A stretch of DNA of 64,000 bases. Source: Acidimicrobiales bacterium (GTDB taxonomy: Bacteria > Actinomycetota > Acidimicrobiia > Acidimicrobiales > VFJN01). This document shows positions 40,736 through 49,633 of the stretch, piece by piece (positions within the stretch are counted from its first letter, which is position 1; every line of letters begins with the position of its first letter). A program made the position numbers and the translations under genes. The notes under the pieces are model-generated. The model was not told the origin of the DNA. It searched no databases and saw only the letters and a program-made list of their open reading frames with translations. The stretch covers positions 1 to 64,000 of the forward strand of contig DATHJB010000024.1 of NCBI GenBank assembly GCA_035316325.1, given 5' to 3'.

Positions 40736-42729
40736 CGGGCGACCTCCTCGAGTACGCCATCCGGGGGTTGCCCATCGGCTGCGTGTTCGCGCTGCTGGCG
40801 GTCGGCCTCACGCTGACCTACCGCACGTCCGGGGTGTTCAACCTGGCGTTCGCCGCCCAGGCGTACGTGTCGGCGGCGGTGTTCTACGTCGTGCGCAAGG
40901 AGCACGAGTGGCCGCTGCTGCTCGCGGCCCTGCTCGCCATCGGCGTGGTGGCGCCGCTGCTCGGCCTGATCCTGGAGCGGGGCCTGTTCCGGCACCTGCG
41001 GGGCACGCCGCCGCTGACCCGCATCGTCACGTCCCTGGGCCTGCTCGTCGCCATCCCCGAGCTGGTGAAGCTGTGGCTCGGCACCCAGTCGCAGAAGAAC
41101 CCTCCCCCGCTGTGGCCGGTCACGCGCACCGACGAGTGGCTGTGGAACGAGGGCGGGCGCTACGTGCTCGACGCCGGCCAGGTGGTCACGATCCTGTCGA
41201 CGGCGCTGGTCGTCGTGGGGCTGACGATCATGCTGCGGGCCTCGGCGATCGGCCTGCGCATGCGGGCCGTGGTCGAGAGCCCCCGCATGGCCCAGCTGTG
41301 GGGCGTCGACGCCGACCGGGTGTCGATGGTGGCGTGGGCGCTGTCGAGCGCGCTCGCCGGGCTGGTCGGAGTGCTCCTGGCTCCGCTGTTCGCCGAGCTG
41401 CTGCCACTCCACTTCTTCACGCTGCTGGTCGCCGCGCTGGCCGCCTGCGTGGTCGGCCGCCTGGTGAGCATCCCGCTCGCGGTGGCGGGTGGCATCGGCC
41501 TCGGTGTGCTCCAGGCGGTGCTGGCCGGGCTGCTGCCGACCGACAGCGTGCTGTCCACCGGGCTGCGGCCGGCACTGCCGTTCGTGGTGCTGTTCCTGCT
41601 GCTCCTGCTGCGCCCACCGCGTCTCGGCGACCGGGTGGAGTCCGACCCGCTCGCCGGCGTCGACCCGCCCCCGCCGGCGCCGCCCAGCGTCGGCCGCAGC
41701 CGGGGCCTCACCGTGGCCAACCGGGTGGTGGCGATCGGCGCGTGCGTCGTCGGCCTCTTCCTCGGGTTGGCGGTGCTCGACTCGTTCTGGCTCCAGATCG
41801 TGACCAGCGGCGTGGTGCTGGGCGTGATCCTCCTGTCGTTCACCCTGCTCACCGGGATGGGCGGGATGGTGTCGCTGTGCCAGGCCTCGTTCGCCGCGAT
41901 CGGGGCGTTCGCCACAGCCCAGATCACCGAGAACGCTGGCCTCCCGGTGCTCACGTCGATGCTGGCGGGCGCGCTGGTGGCGGCGATCGTCGGCGGCCTG
42001 CTGGCGGTGCCGCTGCTGCGCCTCGACGGGATCTACCTGGCGCTGGCGACGCTGGCGTTCGCCCTGATGTTCCAGAACGTGCTGGTGCCGCTGGGCTGGG
42101 TGTCGGGGGGCAGCACGCCGATCGACGTCCCCCGCCCGCTGCTCGGCGGCCTCGACCTCGCCGACGACGAGCTGTTCTTCGTGTTCGCCGCGGTCTGCCT
42201 GGCCGTGGTGGGCGGGCTGGTGGTGCGGCTCCGCAGCGCGTCGACCGGCCGGCTGCTCGACGCCCTGCGGGGCAGCGAGGCGGCGTCGATCGCGGTGGGC
42301 ATCAGCCCGCTGCGGCAGCGGGTCGTCGCCTTCGCCCTGGCGGCCGGGATCGCCGGCTTCGGCGGCGGGCTCACCGCCTCGTGGACCGGCTCGGCCAACT
42401 ACGAGCAGAGCTTCACGTTCTTCGCCGGCCTGGTGTGGGTGGTGCTGGTGGTGACCATGGGGGCCCGGTCGGTGCAGGCCGCGGTGTTCGGCGGCATGGC
42501 GTTCTTCCTGATGCCGGAGCTGCTGCAACGGCTGCCGTTGATCCCGACCGACTGGACGGCCGGCCTGTCGACGGCGCTGTTCGGCCTCGGCGCGCTCACC
42601 TACGTCCGCCACCCCGAGGGCATCATCCAGGCGCAGACGACCGCGGTGATGCGGCGGTTCCAGCGCCGCGACCAGGGCCGGGAGCCCGCGGCGGCGCCCC
42701 TCGCCGTGAAGGAGGTGCAGGCGGCATGA
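40732..42729 (+). CDS. Fused LivH-LivM type ABC permease
   Basis: A 665-residue membrane protein that joins the two permease halves of LIV-type importers in one chain. Residues 1-300 resemble LivH (AIRGLPIGCVFALLAVGLTL, TSGVFNLAFAAQAYVSAA and about eight segments); residues 330-640 resemble LivM (LTGMGGMVSLCQASFAAIGA near 375, GIYLALATLAFALMFQNV, then LRGSEAASIAVGISPLRQR near 517). A proline-rich linker (PPPPAPPSVG) lies near residue 313. It is translationally coupled to the binding-protein and ATPase genes by four-base overlaps. Fusion ensures equal amounts of both halves. Confidence 0.9.
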   Translation: MTGDLLEYAIRGLPIGCVFALLAVGLTLTYRTSGVFNLAFAAQAYVSAAVFYVVRKEHEWPLLLAALLAIGVVAPLLGLILERGLFRHLRGTPPLTRIVTSLGLLVAIPELVKLWLGTQSQKNPPPLWPVTRTDEWLWNEGGRYVLDAGQVVTILSTALVVVGLTIMLRASAIGLRMRAVVESPRMAQLWGVDADRVSMVAWALSSALAGLVGVLLAPLFAELLPLHFFTLLVAALAACVVGRLVSIPLAVAGGIGLGVLQAVLAGLLPTDSVLSTGLRPALPFVVLFLLLLLRPPRLGDRVESDPLAGVDPPPPAPPSVGRSRGLTVANRVVAIGACVVGLFLGLAVLDSFWLQIVTSGVVLGVILLSFTLLTGMGGMVSLCQASFAAIGAFATAQITENAGLPVLTSMLAGALVAAIVGGLLAVPLLRLDGIYLALATLAFALMFQNVLVPLGWVSGGSTPIDVPRPLLGGLDLADDELFFVFAAVCLAVVGGLVVRLRSASTGRLLDALRGSEAASIAVGISPLRQRVVAFALAAGIAGFGGGLTASWTGSANYEQSFTFFAGLVWVVLVVTMGARSVQAAVFGGMAFFLMPELLQRLPLIPTDWTAGLSTALFGLGALTYVRHPEGIIQAQTTAVMRRFQRRDQGREPAAAPLAVKEVQAA

Positions 42730-43523
42730 CCGAGAACGGGAGCGAGAACGGGAGCGGGACCGAGGCGTCGCTGCTGACCGCCGAGGGCGTCACCAAGCGC
42801 TTCGACGGGATCACCGCTCTCCACGACGTCCCGCTGGAGGTGCACCCGGGCGAGTGCGTGGGCCTGATCGGCCCGAACGGCGCCGGCAAGACCACCCTGT
42901 TCGACTGCCTGACCGGCCGCCTGCGACCGGAGGCCGGCGTGGTCCGGTTCCGGGGCGACCGCCTCGACGGGTGCTCGGGCACCACCCGGGCGCGGCTGGG
43001 GATCGCCCGCACGTTCCAGCGCGTGGAGCTCTTCGCCGGCATGTCGGTGGCCGACCAGCTCCTCGTGGCCATCCAGGCCCGCTCCGGCCGCGCCCGGGTG
43101 TGGCGCGACCTGCTCGGGCAGGGGCGCCCGACGCCGGCGGAGCGCGAGCAGGCCGGCAAGATCACCGAGCTGCTCGGCCTCGCCGCGCACGTCGACCGGC
43201 CCGTCGAGACGCTGACGCTGGGGCAGGCCCGGCTGGTGGAGCTGGGGCGGGCGCTGGCCTGCGACCCGGTGCTGCTGTTCCTCGACGAGCCGTCGTCCGG
43301 GCTCGACCGCGACGAGACCCAGGCGCTGGCCGTCGTGCTGGAGGAGGTGCGGGAGCGGACCGGGACGGCGATCCTGCTGATCGAGCACGACGTCCCCCTG
43401 GTCCGACGGCTCGCCTCCCGTCTGTACGTGCTCGACGCCGGCCGGCTGGTGGCCCACGGCGAGACCGGCGAGGTGCTGGCCCGGCCCGACGTCCGCGCCG
43501 CCTACCTGGGGGTGAGCGCATGA
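42726..43523 (+). CDS. ABC transporter ATP-binding protein (LivG type)
   Basis: A 265-residue ATPase. The Walker A GPNGAGKTT is near residue 50, the signature reads LTLGQARLVELGRAL near 160 (LTLGQ instead of LSGGQ, as often in LivG), the Walker B LLFLDEPSSGLD is near 180, and the switch histidine is in LLIEHD near 218. A short asparagine/glycine/serine-rich N-terminus precedes the domain. The ATG overlaps the permease stop codon. It powers the importer together with the next gene. Confidence 0.92.
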   Translation: MTENGSENGSGTEASLLTAEGVTKRFDGITALHDVPLEVHPGECVGLIGPNGAGKTTLFDCLTGRLRPEAGVVRFRGDRLDGCSGTTRARLGIARTFQRVELFAGMSVADQLLVAIQARSGRARVWRDLLGQGRPTPAEREQAGKITELLGLAAHVDRPVETLTLGQARLVELGRALACDPVLLFLDEPSSGLDRDETQALAVVLEEVRERTGTAILLIEHDVPLVRRLASRLYVLDAGRLVAHGETGEVLARPDVRAAYLGVSA

Positions 43524-44251
43524 CTGCCGCCGACACGCCCATGCTCGAGCTGCAGCACGTCGACGCCGCCTACGGCCCCTTCCGGGCGCTGTTCGACGTC
43601 AGCTTCACCGTCCCCGCCAACGCCGCGGTGGCGCTGGTCGGGCCCAACGGCGCCGGCAAGACCACGGTGGCCCGGGTGTGCTCCGGCCTGCTGGCCCCGA
43701 CGCAGGGCAGCGTCCGCCTGCAGGGCGACGACGTCACCGGCCTCTCGCCCCACGAGCTGGCCCGGCGGGGCGTGGCCCACGCCAACGAGGGCCGCTCGGT
43801 GTTCGCCTCGCTCAGCGTGGAGGACAACCTGACCCTGTCGTTCCGCCAGACCTACGGCCGGTCGGGGGTGTCGGACGCCCTGGAGCAGGCCTTCGACCTG
43901 TTCCCGCGGCTGCGGGAGCGACGCCGCCAGATCGCCGGCTCGCTGTCGGGCGGCGAGCAGCGCATGCTGGCGCTGGCCCGGGTGGTGGTCCTGAAGCCGG
44001 CGGTCCTGATCGCCGACGAGCTGTCGCTCGGCCTGGCGCCGATCGTGATCGACGAGGTGTACCGGGCGCTCGGCCGGGTCCGCGACGGCGGCACCAGCGT
44101 GGTGCTGGTGGAGCAGCACCTGGAGCGGGCGCTCGACTTCGCCGACCGGGCGGTCGCCTTCGACACCGGCGAGGTCACCTGGGAGGGACCGAGCGCCGAG
44201 CTCGACAGCGACCGCGCCGCCGCCTTCCTCGGCGAGCCGGCCCAGCCGTAG
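43520..44251 (+). CDS. ABC transporter ATP-binding protein (LivF type)
   Basis: A 243-residue ATPase. Walker A GPNGAGKTT near residue 41, LivF-like HANEGRSVFASLSVEDNL near 88, signature GSLSGGEQRMLALAR near 139, Walker B LIADELSLGLAP near 165 (with glutamate) and the H-loop VEQHLERALD near 200. It overlaps the LivG-type gene by four bases. The acyl-CoA synthetase gene follows 12 bases later, suggesting that imported acid is activated at once. Confidence 0.92.
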   Translation: MTAADTPMLELQHVDAAYGPFRALFDVSFTVPANAAVALVGPNGAGKTTVARVCSGLLAPTQGSVRLQGDDVTGLSPHELARRGVAHANEGRSVFASLSVEDNLTLSFRQTYGRSGVSDALEQAFDLFPRLRERRRQIAGSLSGGEQRMLALARVVVLKPAVLIADELSLGLAPIVIDEVYRALGRVRDGGTSVVLVEQHLERALDFADRAVAFDTGEVTWEGPSAELDSDRAAAFLGEPAQP

Positions 44252-44262
44252 CGCCACTGACC

Positions 44263-45921
44263 ATGGCGACCGTCGCGGAGGTGGTGCTCCGCCGGCGCGA
44301 TGACGACAACGTCGGCCTGCGGTCGGCCGACGTGGACGGGTCGTCGTGGACCTGGCGGGAGGTCGTGCAGGAGTCGGCCGTGCGGGCGGCCGTCCTGCGG
44401 TCGCTCCGGCGGGACGGGCCGTTCCACGTGGGGGTGCTGCTCGGGAACGTGCCCGAGTACGTGTTCCTGCTCGGTGCCGCCGCGCTCGAAGGCGCCGCGA
44501 TCGTCGGCATCAACCCCACCCGCCGCGGTGCGGAGCTGGCCGCCGACATCCGGCACACCGACTGCCAGCTGATCGTGACCGACCGCCGTCAGGCGGAGCT
44601 GCTGGCCGGGCTCGACCTGGGGCTGCCGGCCGACCGGGTGCTGGTGGTCGAGGACCGGGCCTGGATCAGCCTCCTCGACGAGCACGTCGGAGCGCCGCCG
44701 CCCGAGGCGCGGCTCCCGGGCCCGGACGCGCTGTTCGTCCTCATCTTCACGTCGGGATCCTCGGGCGCGCCCAAGGCGGTGCGGGCCACGCAGGGGCGCA
44801 TCGGGGCCATGGCCGACCTGGGCTTCTCCCCCGACGACGTCCTCTACTGCTCGATGCCGCTGTTCCACGGCAACGCCCTGGCCTCCAACCTGCTGCCCGG
44901 CATGGGCGCCGGCGCCACGATCGTGCTGCGCTCCCGCTTCTCCGCCTCGGGCTTCCTGCCCGACGCCCGCCGCTTCGGCGTCACCTACTTCAACACGGTG
45001 GGCCGGGCGCTCTCGTACATCCTGGCCACGCCATCCTCGGCCGACGACCGGGACCACCGCATCGCCTTCGCCATCGCGCCGGAGTCGTCCGCCCGGGACA
45101 TCGCCGAGTTCGAGGCCCGCTTCGGCGTCACCGTGGTCGAGGGCTACGGGTCGAGCGAGGGTGCCATCCGGCTGTTCCCCGTGCGGCGCCAGCTCCCGGG
45201 GGCGCTGGGCCGGCCGGAGGCGGGCGTCGACATCGCGGTCATCGACCCGGCGACCGGTCGGGAGTGCCCGCCGGCGCGGCACGACGGCGAGGGTCGCCTC
45301 CTCAACAGCGGTGAGGCCATCGGCGAGCTGGTCCGCCGGGACGCCGGGGCCGACGCCACGTTCGAGGGCTACTACGAGAACCCCGAGGCCACCGCCGAGC
45401 GGCTGCGGAACGGCTGGTTCTGGTCCGGCGACCTGGCCTACCGCGACGCCGACGGCGTCTTCTACTTCGCCGGTCGCACCATCGACTGGCTGCGGGTCGA
45501 CGGCGAGAACTTCGCCGCGGCACCGGTGGAGCGCATCGTCGGGCGGCACCCCGACGTGGCGGCGGTCGCCGTCTACTCGGTGCCCGACCCCCGCACCGGC
45601 GACCAGGTGATGATGGCGGTCGAGCTGCGGGACGGCACGACGTTCGACCCCGAGGGCTTCGCCAGGTTCCTGGCCGAACAGGCCGACCTGGGCCCCAAGT
45701 GGTGGCCCCGGTTCGTGCGCGTGACCCCGGGCCTGCCGATGACCGCCACCAACAAGATCGCCAAGCCGGCGTTGCGCCACGAGGCCTGGCAGACCCCGGA
45801 CCCGGTGTGGTGGCGCCCCGAGCCGGGCTCCTCCTACACCCGCCTCACGCCGGACGCGGCCACCGGGTTGGCCGCCGAGTTCGCGTCCCACGGCCGCCAG
45901 CGCCTCTTGCCCCAGCCGTAA
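44263..45921 (+). CDS. Acyl-CoA synthetase (3), last gene of the importer operon
   Basis: A 552-residue adenylate-forming ligase of the FadD17/FadD19-like steroid or long-chain type. FTSGSSGAPKAVRATQGRIG near residue 168 is the ATP loop, PLFHGNALASNLLPG near 204, VEGYGSSEGAIRLF near 290, WSGDLAYRDADGVFYFAGR near 388, DWLRVDGENFAAAPVERIV near 409, and TATNKIAKPALR near 494 gives the catalytic lysine. It is transcribed with the importer and probably activates the imported acid. Hairpin element 3 begins two bases after its stop codon. Confidence 0.92.
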   Translation: MATVAEVVLRRRDDDNVGLRSADVDGSSWTWREVVQESAVRAAVLRSLRRDGPFHVGVLLGNVPEYVFLLGAAALEGAAIVGINPTRRGAELAADIRHTDCQLIVTDRRQAELLAGLDLGLPADRVLVVEDRAWISLLDEHVGAPPPEARLPGPDALFVLIFTSGSSGAPKAVRATQGRIGAMADLGFSPDDVLYCSMPLFHGNALASNLLPGMGAGATIVLRSRFSASGFLPDARRFGVTYFNTVGRALSYILATPSSADDRDHRIAFAIAPESSARDIAEFEARFGVTVVEGYGSSEGAIRLFPVRRQLPGALGRPEAGVDIAVIDPATGRECPPARHDGEGRLLNSGEAIGELVRRDAGADATFEGYYENPEATAERLRNGWFWSGDLAYRDADGVFYFAGRTIDWLRVDGENFAAAPVERIVGRHPDVAAVAVYSVPDPRTGDQVMMAVELRDGTTFDPEGFARFLAEQADLGPKWWPRFVRVTPGLPMTATNKIAKPALRHEAWQTPDPVWWRPEPGSSYTRLTPDAATGLAAEFASHGRQRLLPQP

Positions 45922-45922
45922 C

Positions 45923-45969
45923 TTCGACAGGAATGGTGGCAATAGCGCCACTGGTGTCGAGATTTCGGA
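45923..45969. repeat. REP-like hairpin element 3 (degenerate)
   Basis: TCGACA (45924-45929) pairs with TGTCGA (45955-45960), and GTGGC with GCCAC inside. The left CCGAAAT end is lost. It lies between convergent genes. Confidence 0.65.
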
Positions 45970-45972
45970 GGG

Positions 45973-47106
45973 TTACCGGGGTAGGCCGAGGATCCGTTCG
46001 GCGATGATCGTGCGCTGGACCTCGGAGGTGCCGCCCGCGATGCCGGCGGCGCCGCTCCACAGCCACTGCCGCGACCAGCGGCCGGCGAGTGCGCCCTCCG
46101 GTCCGAGTAGGTCGAGCGCCGTGGCCGACAGGTGCTGGGTCATGTCGGTCCAGGCCAGCTTCACCCAGCTCGACTCGGCACCCGGCTCCTCACCGCGGGC
46201 CAACCGCGACAGCGTCCGCCAGTTGTGCAACCGCAGCACCCGCACCTCCACGAACGCCTGCACCAGCCGGTCGACCATGGCCACGTCGTCCCACCGGCCG
46301 GCCCCGTCGACCAGCTCGAGCAGCTCCTGGACGTAGGTCTCGTGGACCACCTGCTCCTTGAAGGGGAAGTTGGTGCCCCGCTCGTGGGCCAGGGTGGTGT
46401 TGGCGACGGCCCAACCCTGATGACGCTCCCCCACCAGGTGATCCTCCGGGACGAAGACGTCGCTGAGGAACACCTCGTTGAACTCGGCCTCGCCGGTGAG
46501 CTGCACCAGCGGCCGCACCTCCACGCCGGGGTCGTGCATGTCGACCACCAGGTAGGACAGGCCACGGTGCTTGGGGGCGTCCGGGTCGGTGCGGGCCAGG
46601 CAGATCCCCCACCGGGCGAACTGGGCGTACGACGTCCACACCTTCTGGCCGTTGAGCACCCACCCGCCCTCCACCGGCAGCGCCGTCGTGCGCAGGCCGG
46701 CCAGGTCGCTGCCGGCGTCGGGCTCGCTGAACAGCTGGCACCACAGCTCCTCCGCGGTGAGGATCGGCGCCAGCCAGCGGGCCTTCTGCTCGGGCGCCCC
46801 GTGGGCCAGCAGCGTCGGCCCGGCGAGGTTGATGCCCACGCGGTTGACGGGCTGCGGCGCCCGCGCCCGGGCGTACTCGGTGTTGAAGATGGCGACGTGC
46901 AGCGGCGACGCCCCCCGCCCGCCGTACTCGTGGGGCCAGTGGAGGCCCACCCAGCGACCCTCGGCCAGCTGCGCCTGCCAGCGGCGGCCCCATGCGACCT
47001 CGTCGTCGAGGCCGGTGAACGCGGGCAGTGGCTCCAGGTGGGCGGCCAGCCACTGCCGCACCTCGGCGGCGAAGGCCTGCTCGCTCACCGTGAACGTGAG
47101 GTCCAT
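45973..47106 (-). CDS. Acyl-CoA dehydrogenase (FadE, close paralogue of 49634-50812)
   Basis: A 377-residue acyl-CoA dehydrogenase. The FAD/substrate signature LFSEPDAGSDLAGLRT is near residue 125, followed by WVLNGQKVWTSYAQFARWG near 145, and the C-terminal GGTSEVQRTIIAERILGLP. It shares long stretches with the dehydrogenase at 49634. The ATG at 47106 is 7 bases after TAGTTT on the minus strand, so it is leaderless under operator 10, which it shares with the divergent synthetase gene. Substrate is likely a CoA ester with a branched or ring-bearing side chain, by family association only. Confidence 0.9.
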   Translation of the reverse strand: MDLTFTVSEQAFAAEVRQWLAAHLEPLPAFTGLDDEVAWGRRWQAQLAEGRWVGLHWPHEYGGRGASPLHVAIFNTEYARARAPQPVNRVGINLAGPTLLAHGAPEQKARWLAPILTAEELWCQLFSEPDAGSDLAGLRTTALPVEGGWVLNGQKVWTSYAQFARWGICLARTDPDAPKHRGLSYLVVDMHDPGVEVRPLVQLTGEAEFNEVFLSDVFVPEDHLVGERHQGWAVANTTLAHERGTNFPFKEQVVHETYVQELLELVDGAGRWDDVAMVDRLVQAFVEVRVLRLHNWRTLSRLARGEEPGAESSWVKLAWTDMTQHLSATALDLLGPEGALAGRWSRQWLWSGAAGIAGGTSEVQRTIIAERILGLPR

Positions 47107-47117
47107 CGGTGCGAAAC

Positions 47118-47131
47118 TAACACTCGTGTCG
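47118..47131. promoter_or_regulatory. Regulon operator 10 (dehydrogenase / synthetase divergent promoters)
   Basis: TAACACTCGTGTCG overlaps the GTG start of the + gene and the TAGTTT -10 box of the - gene. Confidence 0.65.
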
Positions 47132-48529
47132 AAACAGCTCACCGCCACCTACGCCCACCCCCTCACGGCGAAGTGGGCGGCGCCCGGCGGCCCGTGGAGC
47201 ACCGACACGCTCGACGACGCCCTCGCCGGCGACGACCTCACCGAGGCACGGGTGGCGAGCCTGGCGGGCGGGCTGCGCGCCGTCGGGGTCGGCCGGGGCG
47301 ACGCCGTCGCCTGGCAGCTGGCCAACGGCCCCGGCCCCGTCGCGCTGTTCCGGGCCTGCTGGCGCCTGGGCGCCGTGGCGGTCCCGGTCCACCACCTGGC
47401 GGGACCGAACGACGTCGAGTCGATCGCCACCCGGGTACGGCCGACGGCGTTCCTCGGCCCGGGCGACAGCCTTCCCCTCGGCGAGCCCGTCCCCCGGGGC
47501 CAGGGCGCCGCCCGACCGGCGGACCTGGCGGTCGCCCTGGCCACCTCCGGCTCCACCGGCACCCCCAAGCTGGCGCTCCACACCCACCGGGCGCTGCTGC
47601 ACAAGGCCCGGCTGATGGCCGGCGTCCACCGGCTCGGCCCCGACGACTGCACCCTCCTCGCCGCGCCCCTCGCCCACATCTCCGGGCTGCTCAACGGCGT
47701 GCTGCTCACCACCTGCGGGATGCGGTCCGTGCCGATGGCCCGCTGGGACCCGGGCGAGGCCCTGGAGCTGATCCACCGCGAGCGTGTGACGTTCATGATC
47801 GGGCCGCCGGCGTTCTTCGTGTCGCTGGTCGACCACCCCGGCTTCGACCCGGAGCAGGTGCGGTCGCTGCGCCAGGTCTCGTGCGGTGGCGCCGGGGTGA
47901 CGCCGTCGTTCGTGCGCTCCACGGCCGAGGCGCTGGACTGCCGGGTGAAACGGACCTACGGGTCGACCGAGGCGCCGACGGTCACGACGTCCACCCTCGA
48001 CGACCCGCCCGAGCGGGCGGCCACCACCGACGGACAGGCGGTGGGCCACGCCGAGCTGCGGGTGGTCGACGGCGAGCTGTGGGTGCGGGGCCCGGAGCTG
48101 TTCGTCGGCTACGACGACCCGGCGACCACCGCGGCCGCCTTCGCCGACGACGGCTGGTTCCGCACCGGTGACCTGGCCACGCTCGACGACGAGGGCTGGC
48201 TGACCATCGTCGGGCGGATGAAGGACGTGATCATCCGGGGCGGGGAGAACATCGCCGCCGCCGAGATCGAAGCGGTGCTGGAGGCGCACGCCGACGTCCG
48301 TCAGGCAGCGGTGGTGGGCGTGCCCGACCGGCGGCTCGGCGAGCGGGTGTGCGCCTTCGTCGTGGCCCGGGCGCCGTTCGACCTCGCCGCCTGCCGCCGC
48401 TGGTGCGAGGCGCAGGGCGTGACGAAGTTCAAGTGGCCCGAACGGGTGGAGCAGCTGTCCGAGCTGCCCCTGCTCCCGGCCGGCAAGCCCGACCGCGCCG
48501 CCCTCCGCCGCCTCGCCACCTCGGGCTGA
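47126..48529 (+). CDS. Acyl-CoA synthetase (AMP-binding) (4)
   Basis: A 467-residue adenylate-forming ligase, shorter than the other three because the N-terminal subdomain is reduced. ATSGSTGTPKLALHTHRALL near residue 138 is the ATP loop, RTYGSTEAPTVTTSTLDD near 275, FRTGDLATLDDEG near 345, GRMKDVIIRGGENIAAAEIE near 365, and LPAGKPDRAAL near 452 the catalytic lysine. The GTG at 47126 lies inside operator 10, and its proposed -10 box (GAAACT) lies 7 bases upstream. Its short chain suggests a smaller substrate, but this is inference. Confidence 0.88.
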   Translation: MSKQLTATYAHPLTAKWAAPGGPWSTDTLDDALAGDDLTEARVASLAGGLRAVGVGRGDAVAWQLANGPGPVALFRACWRLGAVAVPVHHLAGPNDVESIATRVRPTAFLGPGDSLPLGEPVPRGQGAARPADLAVALATSGSTGTPKLALHTHRALLHKARLMAGVHRLGPDDCTLLAAPLAHISGLLNGVLLTTCGMRSVPMARWDPGEALELIHRERVTFMIGPPAFFVSLVDHPGFDPEQVRSLRQVSCGGAGVTPSFVRSTAEALDCRVKRTYGSTEAPTVTTSTLDDPPERAATTDGQAVGHAELRVVDGELWVRGPELFVGYDDPATTAAAFADDGWFRTGDLATLDDEGWLTIVGRMKDVIIRGGENIAAAEIEAVLEAHADVRQAAVVGVPDRRLGERVCAFVVARAPFDLAACRRWCEAQGVTKFKWPERVEQLSELPLLPAGKPDRAALRRLATSG

Positions 48530-48541
48530 CGGCCGGATGAC

Positions 48542-48594
48542 CCGAAACTGCGTGGCTCACGGCCCTGTTGCGGCCACCAGCCACGCAATTTCGG
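48542..48594. repeat. REP-like hairpin element 4
   Basis: CCGAAACTGCGTGGCT (48542-48557) pairs with AGCCACGCAATTTCGG (48579-48594) with one wobble pair. GGCC...GGCC inside. It lies between convergent genes. Confidence 0.7.
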
Positions 48595-48604
48595 ATGGTG
48601 ACGA

Positions 48605-49606
48605 CTACACGACGCTCTCGCCGGCGGCGATCCGTTCCCGGAGCAGGGTGGCGAGGCGCTCGCGGTGGACGGGGGCGTCGCCGAAGGTGACCTGGTCGAG
48701 CTGGGCCCGCTTCAGGTACAGGTGCAGGTCGTGCTCCCAGGTGAAGCCGATGCCGCCGTGCACCTGGAGGCCCGACGCCATGATCCGGCGGGCGGCGTCG
48801 GCGCACCACACCTTGGCGGTGGAGGCGGCGACCGACGCCTCGGGGTCACCGGCCGAGAGGCACCAGGCGGCGTGGTACACGGTCGAGCGCATGCCCTCGA
48901 GGTCGACGAGCATGTCGGCGCAGCGGTGCTTGACGGCCTGGAACGACCCGATGGGTTTGCCGAACTGCACCCGGGTCTTGGCGTGCTCGACGGTCATCTC
49001 CAGCACCCGGCCGGCGGCGCCCAGCGACTCGGCGCAGGCGGCGACGGCGGCCCGGTCGACCAGCGCCGCGCCCTCGGCCGGCCCACCCACCTGCTCGCCG
49101 CCCGGGGCGTCGGGCGACAGCCAGCCGACGCAGCGGGTCAGGTCCATGGCCGACTCCCGCGGGGGCCGGCGGTCCCGGAGGTCGTGCACGACGACGGCGT
49201 CGGGCGAGGCGACCACCGCCACGTCGGCGACCGGTGCGTACGGCACCAGCAGGCGCGCGTCGCCGCGACTCCACCCGACGCAGCCGATGCCCCCGGCCAG
49301 CAACGACTCGGCCCACGGCGATCCCGACGGGAGCGCCGACAGCGCCAGCAGCGTCGGCGCGAACGGCGCCGGAGCGACGCACCGCCCCACCTCTTCCATC
49401 AGCACCGCCGCCTCGACGAAGCCGAGGCCGAAGCCCTGGTCGATCCCGAGCCAGCCCTGCTCGACCATCGCCGCCCACAGCCCGGCGTCGTGCGACTCGC
49501 CGGCCCCGATGTGCGCCCGCACCCGCGCCGGCGACGCGAGATCGTCGAGCAGAGCGCGGGCGGCGTCGCGCAACGCCAGCTGGTCGTCGGACAGCTCGAA
49601 GTCCAT
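48605..49606 (-). CDS. Acyl-CoA dehydrogenase, short subunit-like (FadE)
   Basis: A 333-residue acyl-CoA dehydrogenase-like protein with a short N-terminal domain. RDAARALLDDLASPARVRA near residue 13 and VEAAVLMEEVGRCVAPAPFA near 65 belong to the helical domain. The usual middle FAD signature (SEPDAGSD) is missing. The C-terminal half has GAAGRVLEMTVEHAKTRVQF near 195 and QVHGGIGFTWEHDLHLYLKR near 283. This layout is seen in one half of heteromeric steroid-type dehydrogenases, where a shorter subunit pairs with a full-length one. It is divergent from a 392-residue dehydrogenase that could be that partner. Operator 11 lies exactly between them. Confidence 0.82.
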   Translation of the reverse strand: MDFELSDDQLALRDAARALLDDLASPARVRAHIGAGESHDAGLWAAMVEQGWLGIDQGFGLGFVEAAVLMEEVGRCVAPAPFAPTLLALSALPSGSPWAESLLAGGIGCVGWSRGDARLLVPYAPVADVAVVASPDAVVVHDLRDRRPPRESAMDLTRCVGWLSPDAPGGEQVGGPAEGAALVDRAAVAACAESLGAAGRVLEMTVEHAKTRVQFGKPIGSFQAVKHRCADMLVDLEGMRSTVYHAAWCLSAGDPEASVAASTAKVWCADAARRIMASGLQVHGGIGFTWEHDLHLYLKRAQLDQVTFGDAPVHRERLATLLRERIAAGESVV

Positions 49607-49613
49607 AGGTTTC

Positions 49614-49627
49614 TGACGCTAGCGTCA
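49614..49627. promoter_or_regulatory. Regulon operator 11, perfect palindrome with two opposed -10 boxes
   Basis: TGACGCTAGCGTCA is perfectly symmetric. It holds a TAGCGT box in each direction; on the plus strand it is 8 bases before the GTG at 49634, on the minus strand 9 bases before the ATG at 49606. Confidence 0.7.
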
Positions 49628-49633
49628 TTTCTC

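Noticed and set aside
40390-42612. Long minus-strand open frame of 740 codons opposite the permease
   Set aside because: It is rich in Gln, Arg and His without domain motifs, typical of an antisense shadow of a high-GC membrane protein gene.
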